Shown here piece by piece: positions 34,797 through 43,528 of a stretch of DNA of 64,000 nucleotides. The translations under genes and the position numbers were made by a program. The stretch is from Selenomonas ruminantium subsp. lactilytica TAM6421 (lineage in GTDB: Bacteria; Bacillota; Negativicutes; Selenomonadales; Selenomonadaceae): NCBI RefSeq assembly GCF_000284095.1, contig NC_017068.1, positions 992,001 to 1,056,000 on the forward strand. Reading direction: 5' to 3'. A model generated the notes under the pieces. It did no database searches and was not told the DNA's origin. It was given only the letters and a program-made list of their open reading frames with translations. Position 1 is the stretch's first letter. Every line of letters starts with the position of its first letter.

Positions 34797-36310
34797 AGGT
34801 AAGAACCTTTACACTGAATTCAAAAAAAGAAATCATTTCGAAAATCACCCGGGAAGTGCTGACGCTTTTCAAGGTGGAAATCGTGGGCAAAGAAGGCGCA
34901 GCTGACTTTGCCCAGTTATCCGTGGTCAATCGCCGCCTGCCGGTGGAAGGTCAGCCTCATGAAGGGGCCAGGGTGCATATAGAAACCACCTTGATGCTCT
35001 TTTGCGAGGATGGCACATTGACCAGCTATACCCGGCGGGAATGGGGCAAGGAGGATGAGCTGGAGCGGGCGGCAGTCAACCGCACCATCAAGCTTAATCT
35101 CTACCATATCTTCTGTGAGGAATTGGGCTATGGGGCTGCACCCTGGGGCATACTCCATGGCGTGCGGCCTACGAAAATCGTCCATCGCTGGATTGAATAC
35201 GGTATGGACGAGGAAGGGATAGTTGCTCGGCTGATGCGGGACTTTGCCTGCAGTGAGGAGAAGGCGCGCATCATCACGCCCATGGCCTTCCGGCAGCTGC
35301 CCTTCCTCAGGACTTCGGATGAAAAGACCATCAGCATCTATGTGGGCATACCCTTTTGTATAACCCGCTGCCTCTATTGTTCCTTCCCCGCCAATGTTCT
35401 GCCGGGGGGGAAGAAGCTGGCAGAGTTTATGGCGGTACTCCGTAAGGACATCGAAGGGGCCAAGGCAGCAGTGGAGGCCCATGGGCTAAAAGTCCAGAAT
35501 ATCTATGTGGGCGGCGGCACGCCCACGGCTTTGCCAGATGCAGAATTTCGGACCATGCTGGGCTGGGTGTCTGAGGCCTTCTACCATGATGACTTAGTTG
35601 AGTTTACCGTGGAGGCAGGCCGTCCCGACAGCATTACGCCGGGCAAGATTGACGCCTTGCGTGACTATAAGGTCACGCGCGTCAGCGTCAATCCCCAGAC
35701 CATGCAGCAGCGGACTCTGAAGGTCATCGGCCGCCAGCATACGCCGGAGGCCGTGGTGGATATGTACCATGCCCTGCGGAAAGCAGGCATCCCGGAAATC
35801 AATATGGATCTGATTCTGGGCCTGCCTGGCGAGACGGCAGCAGATGTGGATGACACGCTGGCCAAGGTCACGGCGTTGGCGCCTGATGATATCACCCTGC
35901 ATGCGCTGGCCTTGAAGCGTGGTTCAAGGCTCAAGCTGATTATGGAAGAGCGCCATGTGGATCTGCCCGGAGCCGAGGAAACCCGCAAGATGGCAGAGGT
36001 GGCCATGAATTACATGGAGCGCTTCGGCTATAAGCCTTATTATCTCTATCGTCAGGGCTATATGGCGGGGGATTTGGAAAATATCGGCTGCTGCCGCAAA
36101 GGTGCCGAGGGCATGTATAACATCCAGATCATGGAGGAACATCAGACCATTATCGGCATCGGCGGCGCCGCCACCAGCAAGGTGGTTGATTTCAAGAACA
36201 AGCGCATGAAGTCGTCCTTCAATGCCAAGGACTTGGTGACGTATCTGCGCGATATTGATATTTATATCGAAAAACGGCGGGCGCTTCTTGACGAAGCCTG
36301 CCAAGCTTAG
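34793..36310 (+). CDS. hemZ: Oxygen-independent coproporphyrinogen III oxidase-like protein HemZ
   Basis: A 505-residue radical-SAM protein of the HemZ type. After an N-terminal part of about 180 residues comes the cluster motif with Cys189, Cys193 and Cys196 in CITRCLYC, then GGGTPTALP and ITLHALALKRGS. The family converts coproporphyrinogen or, in related enzymes, acts in haem metabolism without oxygen. Start TTG 34793 is proposed: it gives KVRTFTL as N-terminus and has AAAGGA before it; the ATG at 34769 would lie deep inside fur. Overlap with fur implies coupling. Confidence 0.9.
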   Translation: MKVRTFTLNSKKEIISKITREVLTLFKVEIVGKEGAADFAQLSVVNRRLPVEGQPHEGARVHIETTLMLFCEDGTLTSYTRREWGKEDELERAAVNRTIKLNLYHIFCEELGYGAAPWGILHGVRPTKIVHRWIEYGMDEEGIVARLMRDFACSEEKARIITPMAFRQLPFLRTSDEKTISIYVGIPFCITRCLYCSFPANVLPGGKKLAEFMAVLRKDIEGAKAAVEAHGLKVQNIYVGGGTPTALPDAEFRTMLGWVSEAFYHDDLVEFTVEAGRPDSITPGKIDALRDYKVTRVSVNPQTMQQRTLKVIGRQHTPEAVVDMYHALRKAGIPEINMDLILGLPGETAADVDDTLAKVTALAPDDITLHALALKRGSRLKLIMEERHVDLPGAEETRKMAEVAMNYMERFGYKPYYLYRQGYMAGDLENIGCCRKGAEGMYNIQIMEEHQTIIGIGGAATSKVVDFKNKRMKSSFNAKDLVTYLRDIDIYIEKRRALLDEACQA

Positions 36311-36324
36311 GGGGAGTAAGACGA

Positions 36325-37590
36325 ATGTTAACCAATGCCCCAAGAGGGACAAAGGATATATTGCCCGATACCGTCGGACAATGGACCTATGTGGAAGAAA
36401 AAATCCGTGACCTGTGTGCCCGCTACGGCTACAAGGAAATCCGTACGCCCATGTTCGAGCATACGGAACTGTTCCATCGCGGCATCGGCGAAGGCACCGA
36501 CGTGGTGGACAAGGAAATGTACACCTTCACCGACCGTGGCGACCGCAGCATCACGCTGCGTCCGGAAAACACGGCTTCGGCAGTGCGTGCGTACCTGCAG
36601 AACAAGCTCTATGGCGACAACAGCCTGACGAAGCTGTTCTACATCGGCTCCATGTTCCGCTACGACCGGCCCCAGGCCGGCCGCATGCGCGAATTCCATC
36701 AGTTCGGCGTGGAGGCTCTGGGTGAGTCCAATCCGGCGGTGGATGCCGAAATCATCATGCTGGCCATGGATCTCTTAGGCGGGCTCGGTCTTAAAGACCT
36801 GAAACTGTCCCTGAACTCCGTGGGCTGCCCGAAATGCCGTCCTGTTTATCGCAAAGTCTTGCAGGACTACTTCCGGGATAAGCTAGATGACCTCTGTGAG
36901 GACTGTCAGGACCGCTTTGAGCGCAGCCCGCTGCGTATCCTCGACTGCAAGGCCGATGCGGATAAGCCCTATATGGCCGATGCACCGAAGATCACGGACT
37001 GCCTCTGCGAGGAATGCCAGGAGCATTTCCACAAGGTGCAGCATTTCCTGAGGTCAGCCGGCGTGGAATTCGAACTGGATGCTCGTCTGGTGCGCGGCCT
37101 TGACTATTACACCAAGACCGCCTTTGAAATCAAATACCCGCCCCTTGGTGCCCAGAGTGCCGTGGCTGGCGGCGGCCGCTATGATGGCCTCATCGAGGAA
37201 ATCGGCGGCAATCCGACGCCGGCGGTTGGTTTTGCCACGGGGCTGGAGCGTGTCCTTTTGGCTTTGGAGAAACAGAATCTCCTGCCGGAAATGGACACGA
37301 AGACCGATGCCTTTGTGGTGGCTTTGGGCGAAGAAGCCCAGGGCGCTGCCTTCAAGCTCTTGACGCAGCTGCGTCAGGCAGGACTCAAGGCCAGCATGGA
37401 TTATGCCGGTCGGAGCATGAAGGCCCAGATGAAGCAGGCAAATAAGGCTAATGCCCGTTTTGCTTTAATCATCGGTGAAGATGAAGTCAAAGAAGCATGC
37501 GTGCAGCTCAAGGATATGGAAAAGAGCGAGCAGCAGAAGGTTTCTTTTGATAATATTATTGAAAAGCTATGTGCTGAGGTGAAAGGTTAA
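36325..37590 (+). CDS. hisS: Histidyl-tRNA synthetase
   Basis: A 421-residue class II synthetase. Motif 2 RYDRPQAGRMREFHQFG, the histidine-binding segment LVRGLDYYTKTAFE and motif 3 GFATGLERVLLAL are all present, with the anticodon-binding domain at the C-terminus (from about 325). ATG 36325 follows GGGGGAG. Its stop overlaps the aspS start (TAATG), the widespread hisS-aspS pair. No T-box precedes it. Confidence 0.98.
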   Translation: MLTNAPRGTKDILPDTVGQWTYVEEKIRDLCARYGYKEIRTPMFEHTELFHRGIGEGTDVVDKEMYTFTDRGDRSITLRPENTASAVRAYLQNKLYGDNSLTKLFYIGSMFRYDRPQAGRMREFHQFGVEALGESNPAVDAEIIMLAMDLLGGLGLKDLKLSLNSVGCPKCRPVYRKVLQDYFRDKLDDLCEDCQDRFERSPLRILDCKADADKPYMADAPKITDCLCEECQEHFHKVQHFLRSAGVEFELDARLVRGLDYYTKTAFEIKYPPLGAQSAVAGGGRYDGLIEEIGGNPTPAVGFATGLERVLLALEKQNLLPEMDTKTDAFVVALGEEAQGAAFKLLTQLRQAGLKASMDYAGRSMKAQMKQANKANARFALIIGEDEVKEACVQLKDMEKSEQQKVSFDNIIEKLCAEVKG

Positions 37591-39401
37591 TGGAAACATT
37601 ACAAGGTATGAAGCGCGACCATCATTGTGGCGAGCTTCGTAAGGCAGACGAAGGACAGCAGGTTGTCCTCTGCGGCTGGGTAGCCCGCCGCCGTGACCAC
37701 GGTGGTCTGATTTTCGTGGATATGCGTGACCGTTCCGGTTTCGTGCAGGTGGTCTTTGACGAGGCTTCCATGGCGGAAGGTACGTTCCACAAGGCAGAGT
37801 CCCTGCGCAACGAGTTCTGCATCGCGGTACGCGGTGCTGTGCGCGCCCGCAGCGAAGAAACGGTGAACAGCAACATCGAGACCGGCGAAATCGAAGTGGT
37901 CTGCGAAGAGCTGCGCATCCTGAACAAGGCTAACACGCCTCCCTTCTACATTCAGGACGGGGTGGATGTTGACGAGAAGATCCGTCTGAAATACCGTTAT
38001 CTGGACCTGCGCCGTCCGGAAATGCAGAAGAACATCATTCTGCGCCATCGCGTGACGAAAATCATGCGTGATTACTTCGACCGCAATGGCTTCCTGGAAA
38101 TCGAGACGCCGATGCTCTGCAAGAGCACCCCGGAAGGCGCTCGCGACTTCCTGGTGCCCAGCCGCGTGAACCCGGGCGAGTTCTACGCTCTGCCCCAGTC
38201 CCCGCAGATCTTCAAGCAGATCCTGCAGGTAGCCGGCTTCGAGAAATACTTCCAGATCGTACGCTGCTTCCGCGACGAAGACCTGCGTGCTGACCGTCAG
38301 CCGGAATTCACCCAGCTGGATATCGAAATGTCCTTCAAGGATCAGGACGAAATCCTGACCATCATGGAAGAGATGATCAAGGAACTCTTTGAAAAATCCA
38401 TCGGTGCCAAGGTGGAAACGCCGTTCGAGCGCATGGATTGGGATACGGCTATGGACAAGTACGGTTCCGACAAGCCGGATCTGCGTTTCGATATGCCTCT
38501 CATGGACATCTCCGAATACGTCAAGGGTTCTGACTTCAAGGTGTTCAATGCCGTTATCGAAAACGGCGGCATGGTCAAGTGCATCAAGGTGGACGGCTAT
38601 GCTGACATTCCCCGCCGCCGTCTGGATGAACTGGTCAAGTTCGTGCAGATTTACGGTGCTAAGGGCCTGGCTTGGATCCAGTACAGCGAAGAAGGCATCA
38701 AGAGCCCCTTCAAGAAGTTCTACACCGATGAAACCTTCGCCAAGATTGCCGAAGCTACGGGCGCCAAGACCGGCGACCTGCTGCTGGTTGTGGCTGACAA
38801 GCGCCTCGTTGTGGACACGGCTCTGGGCCAGCTCCGCCTCGAGATGGGCAAGGAACGCGGCCTCATCGATCCCGACAAGCTTCGCTTCCTCTGGGTTGTT
38901 GACTTCCCGATGTACGAATGGAGCGACGAAGAGAAGCGCTGGAAAGCCATGCACCATCCGTTCACGGCTCCCCGTGATGAGGATATCGAATTCCTGGGCA
39001 CTGACCCGGGCCGAGTAAAGGCTAACGCTTACGACATGGTTCTGAACGGTGTCGAAATCGGCGGCGGTTCCTTGCGTATCTACAACGCAGAACTGCAGGA
39101 AAAGGTATTCGAATCCTTGGGCCTCACTTATGAAGAAGCCCATGAGAAGTTCGGCTTCATGATGGATGCCTTCCAGTATGGCACGCCTCCTCATGGCGGC
39201 CTGGCCTTCGGTCTTGACCGTCTGGTCATGATCATGGCTAAGCGTTCTTCCATCCGCGACGTCATCGCCTTCCCGAAGAACCAGAGCGCCCGTGACGTGA
39301 TGTCCAACGCTCCGTCTGAGGTTGAGGACAAGCAACTCCGCGAACTGTCCATCCGCACGGCGGTGAAGAAAAAAGAAAATAAGCAGGAAGAAAATGCTTA
39401 A
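37590..39401 (+). CDS. aspS: Aspartyl-tRNA synthetase
   Basis: A 603-residue bacterial-type AspRS. Order: OB-fold anticodon domain (about 1-110), class II core with RYLDLRRPEMQ and FRDEDLRADRQPEFTQ, the bacterial GAD insertion (about 300-420), and motif 3 GGLAFGLDRLVM. It may be discriminating (Asp only) or non-discriminating (Asp/Asn); this cannot be judged here. Overlaps hisS by one base. A long reading frame on the opposite strand is only a shadow. Confidence 0.98.
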   Translation: METLQGMKRDHHCGELRKADEGQQVVLCGWVARRRDHGGLIFVDMRDRSGFVQVVFDEASMAEGTFHKAESLRNEFCIAVRGAVRARSEETVNSNIETGEIEVVCEELRILNKANTPPFYIQDGVDVDEKIRLKYRYLDLRRPEMQKNIILRHRVTKIMRDYFDRNGFLEIETPMLCKSTPEGARDFLVPSRVNPGEFYALPQSPQIFKQILQVAGFEKYFQIVRCFRDEDLRADRQPEFTQLDIEMSFKDQDEILTIMEEMIKELFEKSIGAKVETPFERMDWDTAMDKYGSDKPDLRFDMPLMDISEYVKGSDFKVFNAVIENGGMVKCIKVDGYADIPRRRLDELVKFVQIYGAKGLAWIQYSEEGIKSPFKKFYTDETFAKIAEATGAKTGDLLLVVADKRLVVDTALGQLRLEMGKERGLIDPDKLRFLWVVDFPMYEWSDEEKRWKAMHHPFTAPRDEDIEFLGTDPGRVKANAYDMVLNGVEIGGGSLRIYNAELQEKVFESLGLTYEEAHEKFGFMMDAFQYGTPPHGGLAFGLDRLVMIMAKRSSIRDVIAFPKNQSARDVMSNAPSEVEDKQLRELSIRTAVKKKENKQEENA

Positions 39402-39407
39402 AAATAT

Positions 39408-39436
39408 TTGACATGGTGGCTGATTCGTGTTAAACT
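39408..39436 (+). promoter_or_regulatory. Promoter of infC-rpmI-rplT
   Basis: TTGACA (39408-39413), 17 bases, TAAACT (39431-39436), directly after aspS. Confidence 0.8.
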
Positions 39437-39439
39437 AAT

Positions 39440-39592
39440 CAAGTCGTGAACAAGAAGAAGCCACCGCTTCTCACCTGCTGACGGTTTTGATAGGTCAGTT
39501 GGGTTTATAGCATTGAGTTTATTGAGGTGGCTTTGTGCCGCCTCTTTCTTGTTTTATAAGAGACGTAGACTTTAAGCAGGAGGTGTTTTACT
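39440..39592 (+). promoter_or_regulatory. L20-type autoregulatory leader
   Basis: The leader before infC contains an attenuator: GAGGTGGC (39524-39531) pairs with GCCGCCTC (39537-39544), then a T-rich tract. AAGCCACC (39458-39465) is exactly complementary to GGTGGCTT (39526-39533) and can form a competing antiterminator. This matches the known Firmicute L20 leader, where L20 protein stabilises the terminator form. Confidence 0.8.
39524..39555 (+). terminator. Attenuator hairpin in the infC leader
   Basis: Eight-bp stem 39524-39531 with 39537-39544, loop TTTGT, T-rich tail to 39555. Part of the L20 leader switch. Confidence 0.75.
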
Positions 39593-39595
39593 ATT
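39578..39595 (+). promoter_or_regulatory. infC ribosome site and AUU start codon
   Basis: AGGAGG at 39578-39583, nine bases, then ATT at 39593-39595. The AUU start of infC is the classic case of IF3 limiting its own synthesis. Confidence 0.9.
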
Positions 39596-40144
39596 AGCAG
39601 AGAATCCTTACGCATCAATGAGGAAATTCGCATTCGTGAAGTGCGCGTGACCAGCGCCGAAGGCGAACAGCTCGGTATCATGGCTACCCGCGATGCCCTG
39701 CGCATGGCCGAGGAACAGCATCTTGACCTCGTGGAGATTGCCCCGAAGGCCAAACCGCCGGTTTGTCGCATCATGGATTTCGGTAAGTACCGCTATGAAC
39801 AGCAGAAGCGGGAAAAAGAAGCGAAGAAGAAGCAGAAGGTCATCAACATCAAAGAAGTGAAGCTTCGCCCGAATATCGAACAACACGATTTTGACGTCAA
39901 GTTGAAGAATGCACTTCGTTTCGTAGAGGAAGGGAACAAAGTCAAAGTGACGATCATGTTCCGCGGCCGTGAGCTCTCTCATCCGGAACTGGGCAAAGAA
40001 GTCCTGGGCCGTGTGGCAGAAGCGTTGGGCGACCGTGTTTCCATTGAACGCAATGCCAAACTTGAAGGAAAAAATATGACGATGATCGTTGCGCCCAAAG
40101 CGCAGAAAGCATCGAAGCCCAAACAGCCTGCACAGGAATCCTGA
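39593..40144 (+). CDS. infC: Translation initiation factor IF-3
   Basis: A 183-residue IF-3. The N-terminus SRESLRINEEIRIREVRV requires the AUU codon at 39593; no ATG, GTG or TTG would keep it. Next come the signature KAKPPVCRIMDFGKYRYEQ, the Lys-rich linker and the C-terminal domain with LRPNIEQHDFDVKLK and VKVTIMFRGRE. The protein keeps 30S subunits apart and rejects non-standard start codons, so AUU gives self-control. First gene of infC-rpmI-rplT. Confidence 0.97.
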   Translation: MSRESLRINEEIRIREVRVTSAEGEQLGIMATRDALRMAEEQHLDLVEIAPKAKPPVCRIMDFGKYRYEQQKREKEAKKKQKVINIKEVKLRPNIEQHDFDVKLKNALRFVEEGNKVKVTIMFRGRELSHPELGKEVLGRVAEALGDRVSIERNAKLEGKNMTMIVAPKAQKASKPKQPAQES

Positions 40145-40184
40145 TTCGGGAATTTTGAGAGGCTAATTTAAGGAGGAAAATGTA

Positions 40185-40385
40185 ATGCCAAAGATCAAGA
40201 CTCGCAGAGCAGCAGCTAAACGCTTTACCATGACTGGTAGCGGTGAAAACTTCAAACGTAACAAGGCTTTCAAGAGCCACATCCTGGAGAAGAAGTCTCC
40301 GAAGCGTAAACGTAACCTGCGTAAAGCCGCTATGGTTACTGCCGCTGATTTCGGCCGCGTAAAGAGAATGCTCCCTTACGCATAA
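40185..40385 (+). CDS. rpmI: 50S ribosomal protein L35
   Basis: A 66-residue, very basic protein starting [19 protein letters not shown] with the L35 pattern [16 protein letters not shown]. It follows infC by 40 bases behind TAAGGAGG, in the universal infC-rpmI-rplT order. Confidence 0.98.
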   Translation: MPKIKTRRAAAKRFTMTGSGENFKRNKAFKSHILEKKSPKRKRNLRKAAMVTAADFGRVKRMLPYA

Positions 40386-40434
40386 TTCAATCGTAATTTT
40401 ATCGTTCATTTTGATTTTTTAGGAGGATGAAACC

Positions 40435-40788
40435 ATGCCAAGAGTAAAAGTAGGCGTGACTGCACATAGACGTCATAAGAAAATCCTGAAGCTCGCTAAG
40501 GGTTACAAAGGTTCCAAGAGCAAACAGTTCAAGAAAGCTAACGAGACCGTAATGAAGGCTCTCTACTACGCTCGTCGTGACCGTCGTGCGAAGAAGGGCA
40601 ACTTCCGTCGTCTCTGGATTGCTCGTATCAACGCTGCTGCACGTGTGAACGGCATTTCCTACAGCCGTCTCGTTTGCGGCCTGACCAAGGCTGGCGTTGA
40701 AGTAAACCGCAAGATGCTGGCTGACCTGGCCATCTCTGATGAAAAGGCTTTCGCTCAGCTCGTTGCTGTTGCTAAAGAAAACCTCTAA
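40435..40788 (+). CDS. rplT: 50S ribosomal protein L20
   Basis: A 117-residue L20. [20 protein letters not shown] and the basic helix before [14 protein letters not shown] are diagnostic. It binds 23S rRNA early in 50S assembly and is the likely ligand of the leader at 39440. AGGAGG precedes the ATG. Confidence 0.98.
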   Translation: MPRVKVGVTAHRRHKKILKLAKGYKGSKSKQFKKANETVMKALYYARRDRRAKKGNFRRLWIARINAAARVNGISYSRLVCGLTKAGVEVNRKMLADLAISDEKAFAQLVAVAKENL

Positions 40789-40807
40789 TTTCATAGCTGG
40801 TTTATTT

Positions 40808-40835
40808 AAGCCGTCCCTGCGGGGGCGGCTTTTTT
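40808..40835 (+). terminator. Terminator after rplT
   Basis: AAGCCGTCCC (40808-40817) pairs with GGGGGCGGCTT (40821-40831) and a T run follows. It lies just before the ribosome site of the next gene. Confidence 0.85.
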
Positions 40836-40851
40836 GACAGGAGGAAAGAGG

Positions 40852-41655
40852 ATGGAATATATTGACAGCCCCGCCAATAAGAAGGTCAAATTGGCGGCGG
40901 CGTTAAAGCAGCGCAAGCAGCGGGAAAAGACCGGGCTCTTCGTGGCCGAGGGCATAAGGCTCTGCGAAATGGCGGCAGAATCTGACTGGTCAATTTCCTA
41001 TGGTTTGTTGACCGGTCAATTGACCAGTCAGCCGCGGGGCAGGGATTTGACGGAAAAGCTTTCTGCCAGGGGTGTGCCCCTTTACGAAGTGCCGGAACAT
41101 ATCTTTGCCAAGGCCGCAGGCACGGATACGCCGCAAGGTATCCTGCTTGTCATGGAGTCAAAAAATCCCTCTCTGCCTTCACAGAAAGCAGGGAGGGAAA
41201 AGCCACTCTATGTCGTTATGGACGGTGTACAGGATCCGGGAAACGCGGGAACCATCATCCGTACCGCTGATGCCGTGGGGGCTGATGGCGTGATCATGCT
41301 CAAGGGGTCCGTGGATGCCTTCGCCGACAAAGTGGTGCGTTCCACCATGGGCAGCATCTTCCATGTGCCGGTTTATGCAGGCATCAGTGCCGCAGAATTG
41401 CAGGCTTTTGTCCAGGCGCAGGATTTGCAGCTTTTGGCCACGGCATTGGACGAAAATGCCAAACCACATTTCCAGCAGGATTTTACCCGGGGCACGGCAG
41501 TGGTGCTGGGCAATGAGGGCAATGGCGTGTCGGCAGAAGTGCTGGCTATGGCCCAGAAGACCTATATCCCCATGTATGGCCAGGCCGAATCACTGAATGT
41601 GGCCATGTCAGCGGCCATCGTGCTCTACGAGGCCCTGCGCCAGCGGCGGTTCTGA
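40852..41655 (+). CDS. TrmH/SpoU-family RNA 2'-O-methyltransferase
   Basis: A 267-residue SPOUT enzyme. An N-terminal RNA-binding part of about 100 residues precedes the knot domain with GVQDPGNAGTIIRTADAVGA, VLGNEGNGVS and the SAM loop IPMYGQAESLNVAMSAAIVL. It methylates a ribose in rRNA or tRNA; the site is not predictable. It follows rplT, as often in Firmicutes. ATG 40852 has AGGAGG before it. Oddity: residues about 44-60 are encoded by three copies of a TTGACCGGTCAA-like palindrome, in a region likely to be a linker. Confidence 0.93.
   Translation: MEYIDSPANKKVKLAAALKQRKQREKTGLFVAEGIRLCEMAAESDWSISYGLLTGQLTSQPRGRDLTEKLSARGVPLYEVPEHIFAKAAGTDTPQGILLVMESKNPSLPSQKAGREKPLYVVMDGVQDPGNAGTIIRTADAVGADGVIMLKGSVDAFADKVVRSTMGSIFHVPVYAGISAAELQAFVQAQDLQLLATALDENAKPHFQQDFTRGTAVVLGNEGNGVSAEVLAMAQKTYIPMYGQAESLNVAMSAAIVLYEALRQRRF
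40982..41031. repeat. TTGACCGGTCAA-like palindromes inside the trmH-type gene
   Basis: CTGACTGGTCAA (40982-40993), TTGACCGGTCAA (41008-41019, exact) and TTGACCAGTCAG (41020-41031), three in 50 bases. Confidence 0.6.
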
Positions 41656-41663
41656 GTTACGGC

Positions 41664-41903
41664 TCACTCGTAAACCAATATGCCCAGCAGGCTCAGAGTC
41701 AGGATGATGCCGCCAATGATAGCCACATATTTGCCGATGGTCTTGGCTTCAATCCTGGCCCTGGCAAGCGGCATGGAGGTGATGGGGTGTATGGGCGTAA
41801 AGAAGGGCAGTTCCCGCGGGTCTTTCACGGAAACGATGATCAGTGCGGACAGCAGCAGTGATGCCCCAAAGATGGCCATCAGGATAAAGGCAGGTTCTTC
41901 CAT
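41664..41903 (-). CDS. Small membrane protein, unknown function
   Basis: A 79-residue protein with two hydrophobic segments (about 5-25 and 57-77) and a short loop DPRELPFFTPIHPITSMPLA between them. No family recognised. The AAAGGA site lies eight bases before the ATG, and a long palindrome (41950-41975) lies upstream. It is convergent with the methyltransferase gene, with only 8 bases between the stops. Confidence 0.7.
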   Translation of the reverse strand: MEEPAFILMAIFGASLLLSALIIVSVKDPRELPFFTPIHPITSMPLARARIEAKTIGKYVAIIGGIILTLSLLGILVYE

Positions 41904-41949
41904 AAGTTCAAGTCCTTTCTATATTATTTCGATAAAAGATACATTCTGC

Positions 41950-41975
41950 ATTTTGCAGGCATATCCCTGCAAAAT
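41950..41975. promoter_or_regulatory. Perfect 10-bp palindrome, possible operator
   Basis: ATTTTGCAGG (41950-41959) and CCTGCAAAAT (41966-41975) with a 6-base gap. There is no T run, so it is more likely a protein-binding site upstream of the small membrane protein gene than a terminator. Confidence 0.4.
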
Positions 41976-41992
41976 CTGTTACCTTCTTTGTG

Positions 41993-42034
41993 AGGCTGGT
42001 GAGTAAAGCATATGTTACTCACCGGCCTTTATTT
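41993..42034 (+). terminator. Intrinsic terminator upstream of the MBOAT gene
   Basis: AGGCTGGTGAGTAA (41993-42006) pairs with TTACTCACCGGCCT (42015-42028), followed by TTTATTTAT. Confidence 0.75.
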
Positions 42035-42124
42035 ATAAATAAAAAAGAAGGAATTTTATGACATTTATAGAAATTAAAAAGACATAGCTGATTATTCTGA
42101 CATCATAACATGGAGGGGATTGCC

Positions 42125-43519
42125 TTGGTCTTTTCATCCAATCTGTTCTTGTTCATGTTTTTGCCCTTGACGCTGCTGCTTTACTACAACCCCTTCTGTA
42201 CGGGCAGAAAGTTCCGCAATGTGCTGCTGCTTCTGGTCAGTCTTGTTTTCTATGCCTGGGGAGAACCGTTCTTTGTCTGGCTGATGGTGCTTTCAATCCT
42301 CTGCGGTTGGCAGGTGGGGCTCAGGCTTGAAGGGGAGAGGCAGGCAGGGCGGCGCAGGTTGTGGCTGTTCTTGGGGGCAGCATTCCATTTGGGGATGCTG
42401 TTTGTTTTCAAGTATCTGACCTTTGCGGCCCAGCAGCTGGGGATTTTGCTGCAGGAGGATTTTTCTGCCATCCAGTTGGCCTTGCCCATTGGGATTTCCT
42501 TCTTTACCTTCCAGCTGCTTTCTTATCTGCTTGATGTTTATTATGGGAAGGCACCGGCTCAGCGGAATGTCCTGAATTTGGGGCTCTACATTGCCCTGTT
42601 TCCGCAACTCATCGCCGGGCCGATTGTACGCTATGCAGATATTGAGCAGGAAATCCTGCATCGTCAGGAGACGCGGCAGGATTTCACGGATGGCATGATC
42701 CGCTTCAGCTATGGTCTGGCCAAGAAGGTATTGCTGGCCAATTATATGGCGGTCATCGCCATGAACACCCGGCTCATGGCAGCACAGGAACCGCTGTCCG
42801 TGACTGCGGCCTGGCTCGGAGCCATTGCCTATACGCTTCAGATTTATTTCGATTTTTCCGGGTACTCGGATATGGCCATAGGGCTGGGGCAGATGTTCGG
42901 CTTTCACTTTCGGGAGAACTTCAATTATCCCTATATCTCCCGCAGCGTGACGGAATTTTGGCGGCGCTGGCATATCTCCCTGTCATCCTGGTTCCGGGAT
43001 TACGTTTATATTCCCTTGGGGGGGAACCGTTGCAGCCGGGGCCGCCTGGTACTGAATCTCTTCATAGTCTGGTCGTTGACGGGCTTTTGGCATGGCGCGA
43101 ACTGGACGTTCCTGCTTTGGGGGCTGATCTATTTTGTCCTGCTGGTTCTGGAGAAGTTCACCGGCTTTGCAGAGAGGCTGGGGCTTTTCGGCCATGTTTA
43201 CACCCTGCTGGCGGTCATCATGGCCTGGGTGGTGTTCCAGTTCCCCGACTTGGGACAAAGCGTTTCCTATCTGGGCATGATGTGGGGAGTGGCGGGAAAT
43301 CCTCTGTTCGATGGGATGGCTGCGCATTTCCTCATGAGCGGCTGGCTGGTCTGGCTTATGGGACTGGTGTTTTCTTTGCCGCTATATCCCTGGGTGGCAA
43401 AGAATTGGCGCCTTTGGCAGCCCGTGGCTGAGCCTTGTATAGCGGCGGCCCTGTTCCTGCTTTCCGTTATCGCCACCGTGGCGGGAAATTACAATCCGTT
43501 CATTTACTTCAATTTCTGA
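42125..43519 (+). CDS. MBOAT-family membrane O-acyltransferase (AlgI/DltB-like)
   Basis: A 464-residue polytopic membrane protein that is expected to pass an acyl group, usually acetyl, across the membrane to a surface polymer. The start VFSSNLFLFMFLPLTLLLYY is the common N-terminus of AlgI-like MBOATs. The conserved core includes FSGYSDMAIGLGQMFGF, FWRRWHISLSSWFRDYVYIP and the active-site His in TGFWHGANWTF. TTG 42125 is used: GGAGGGG stands seven bases before it, and the ATG at 42110 would put the site inside the gene. Followed nine bases later by its partner. Confidence 0.93.
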   Translation: MVFSSNLFLFMFLPLTLLLYYNPFCTGRKFRNVLLLLVSLVFYAWGEPFFVWLMVLSILCGWQVGLRLEGERQAGRRRLWLFLGAAFHLGMLFVFKYLTFAAQQLGILLQEDFSAIQLALPIGISFFTFQLLSYLLDVYYGKAPAQRNVLNLGLYIALFPQLIAGPIVRYADIEQEILHRQETRQDFTDGMIRFSYGLAKKVLLANYMAVIAMNTRLMAAQEPLSVTAAWLGAIAYTLQIYFDFSGYSDMAIGLGQMFGFHFRENFNYPYISRSVTEFWRRWHISLSSWFRDYVYIPLGGNRCSRGRLVLNLFIVWSLTGFWHGANWTFLLWGLIYFVLLVLEKFTGFAERLGLFGHVYTLLAVIMAWVVFQFPDLGQSVSYLGMMWGVAGNPLFDGMAAHFLMSGWLVWLMGLVFSLPLYPWVAKNWRLWQPVAEPCIAAALFLLSVIATVAGNYNPFIYFNF

Positions 43520-43528
43520 GGTACAGTT

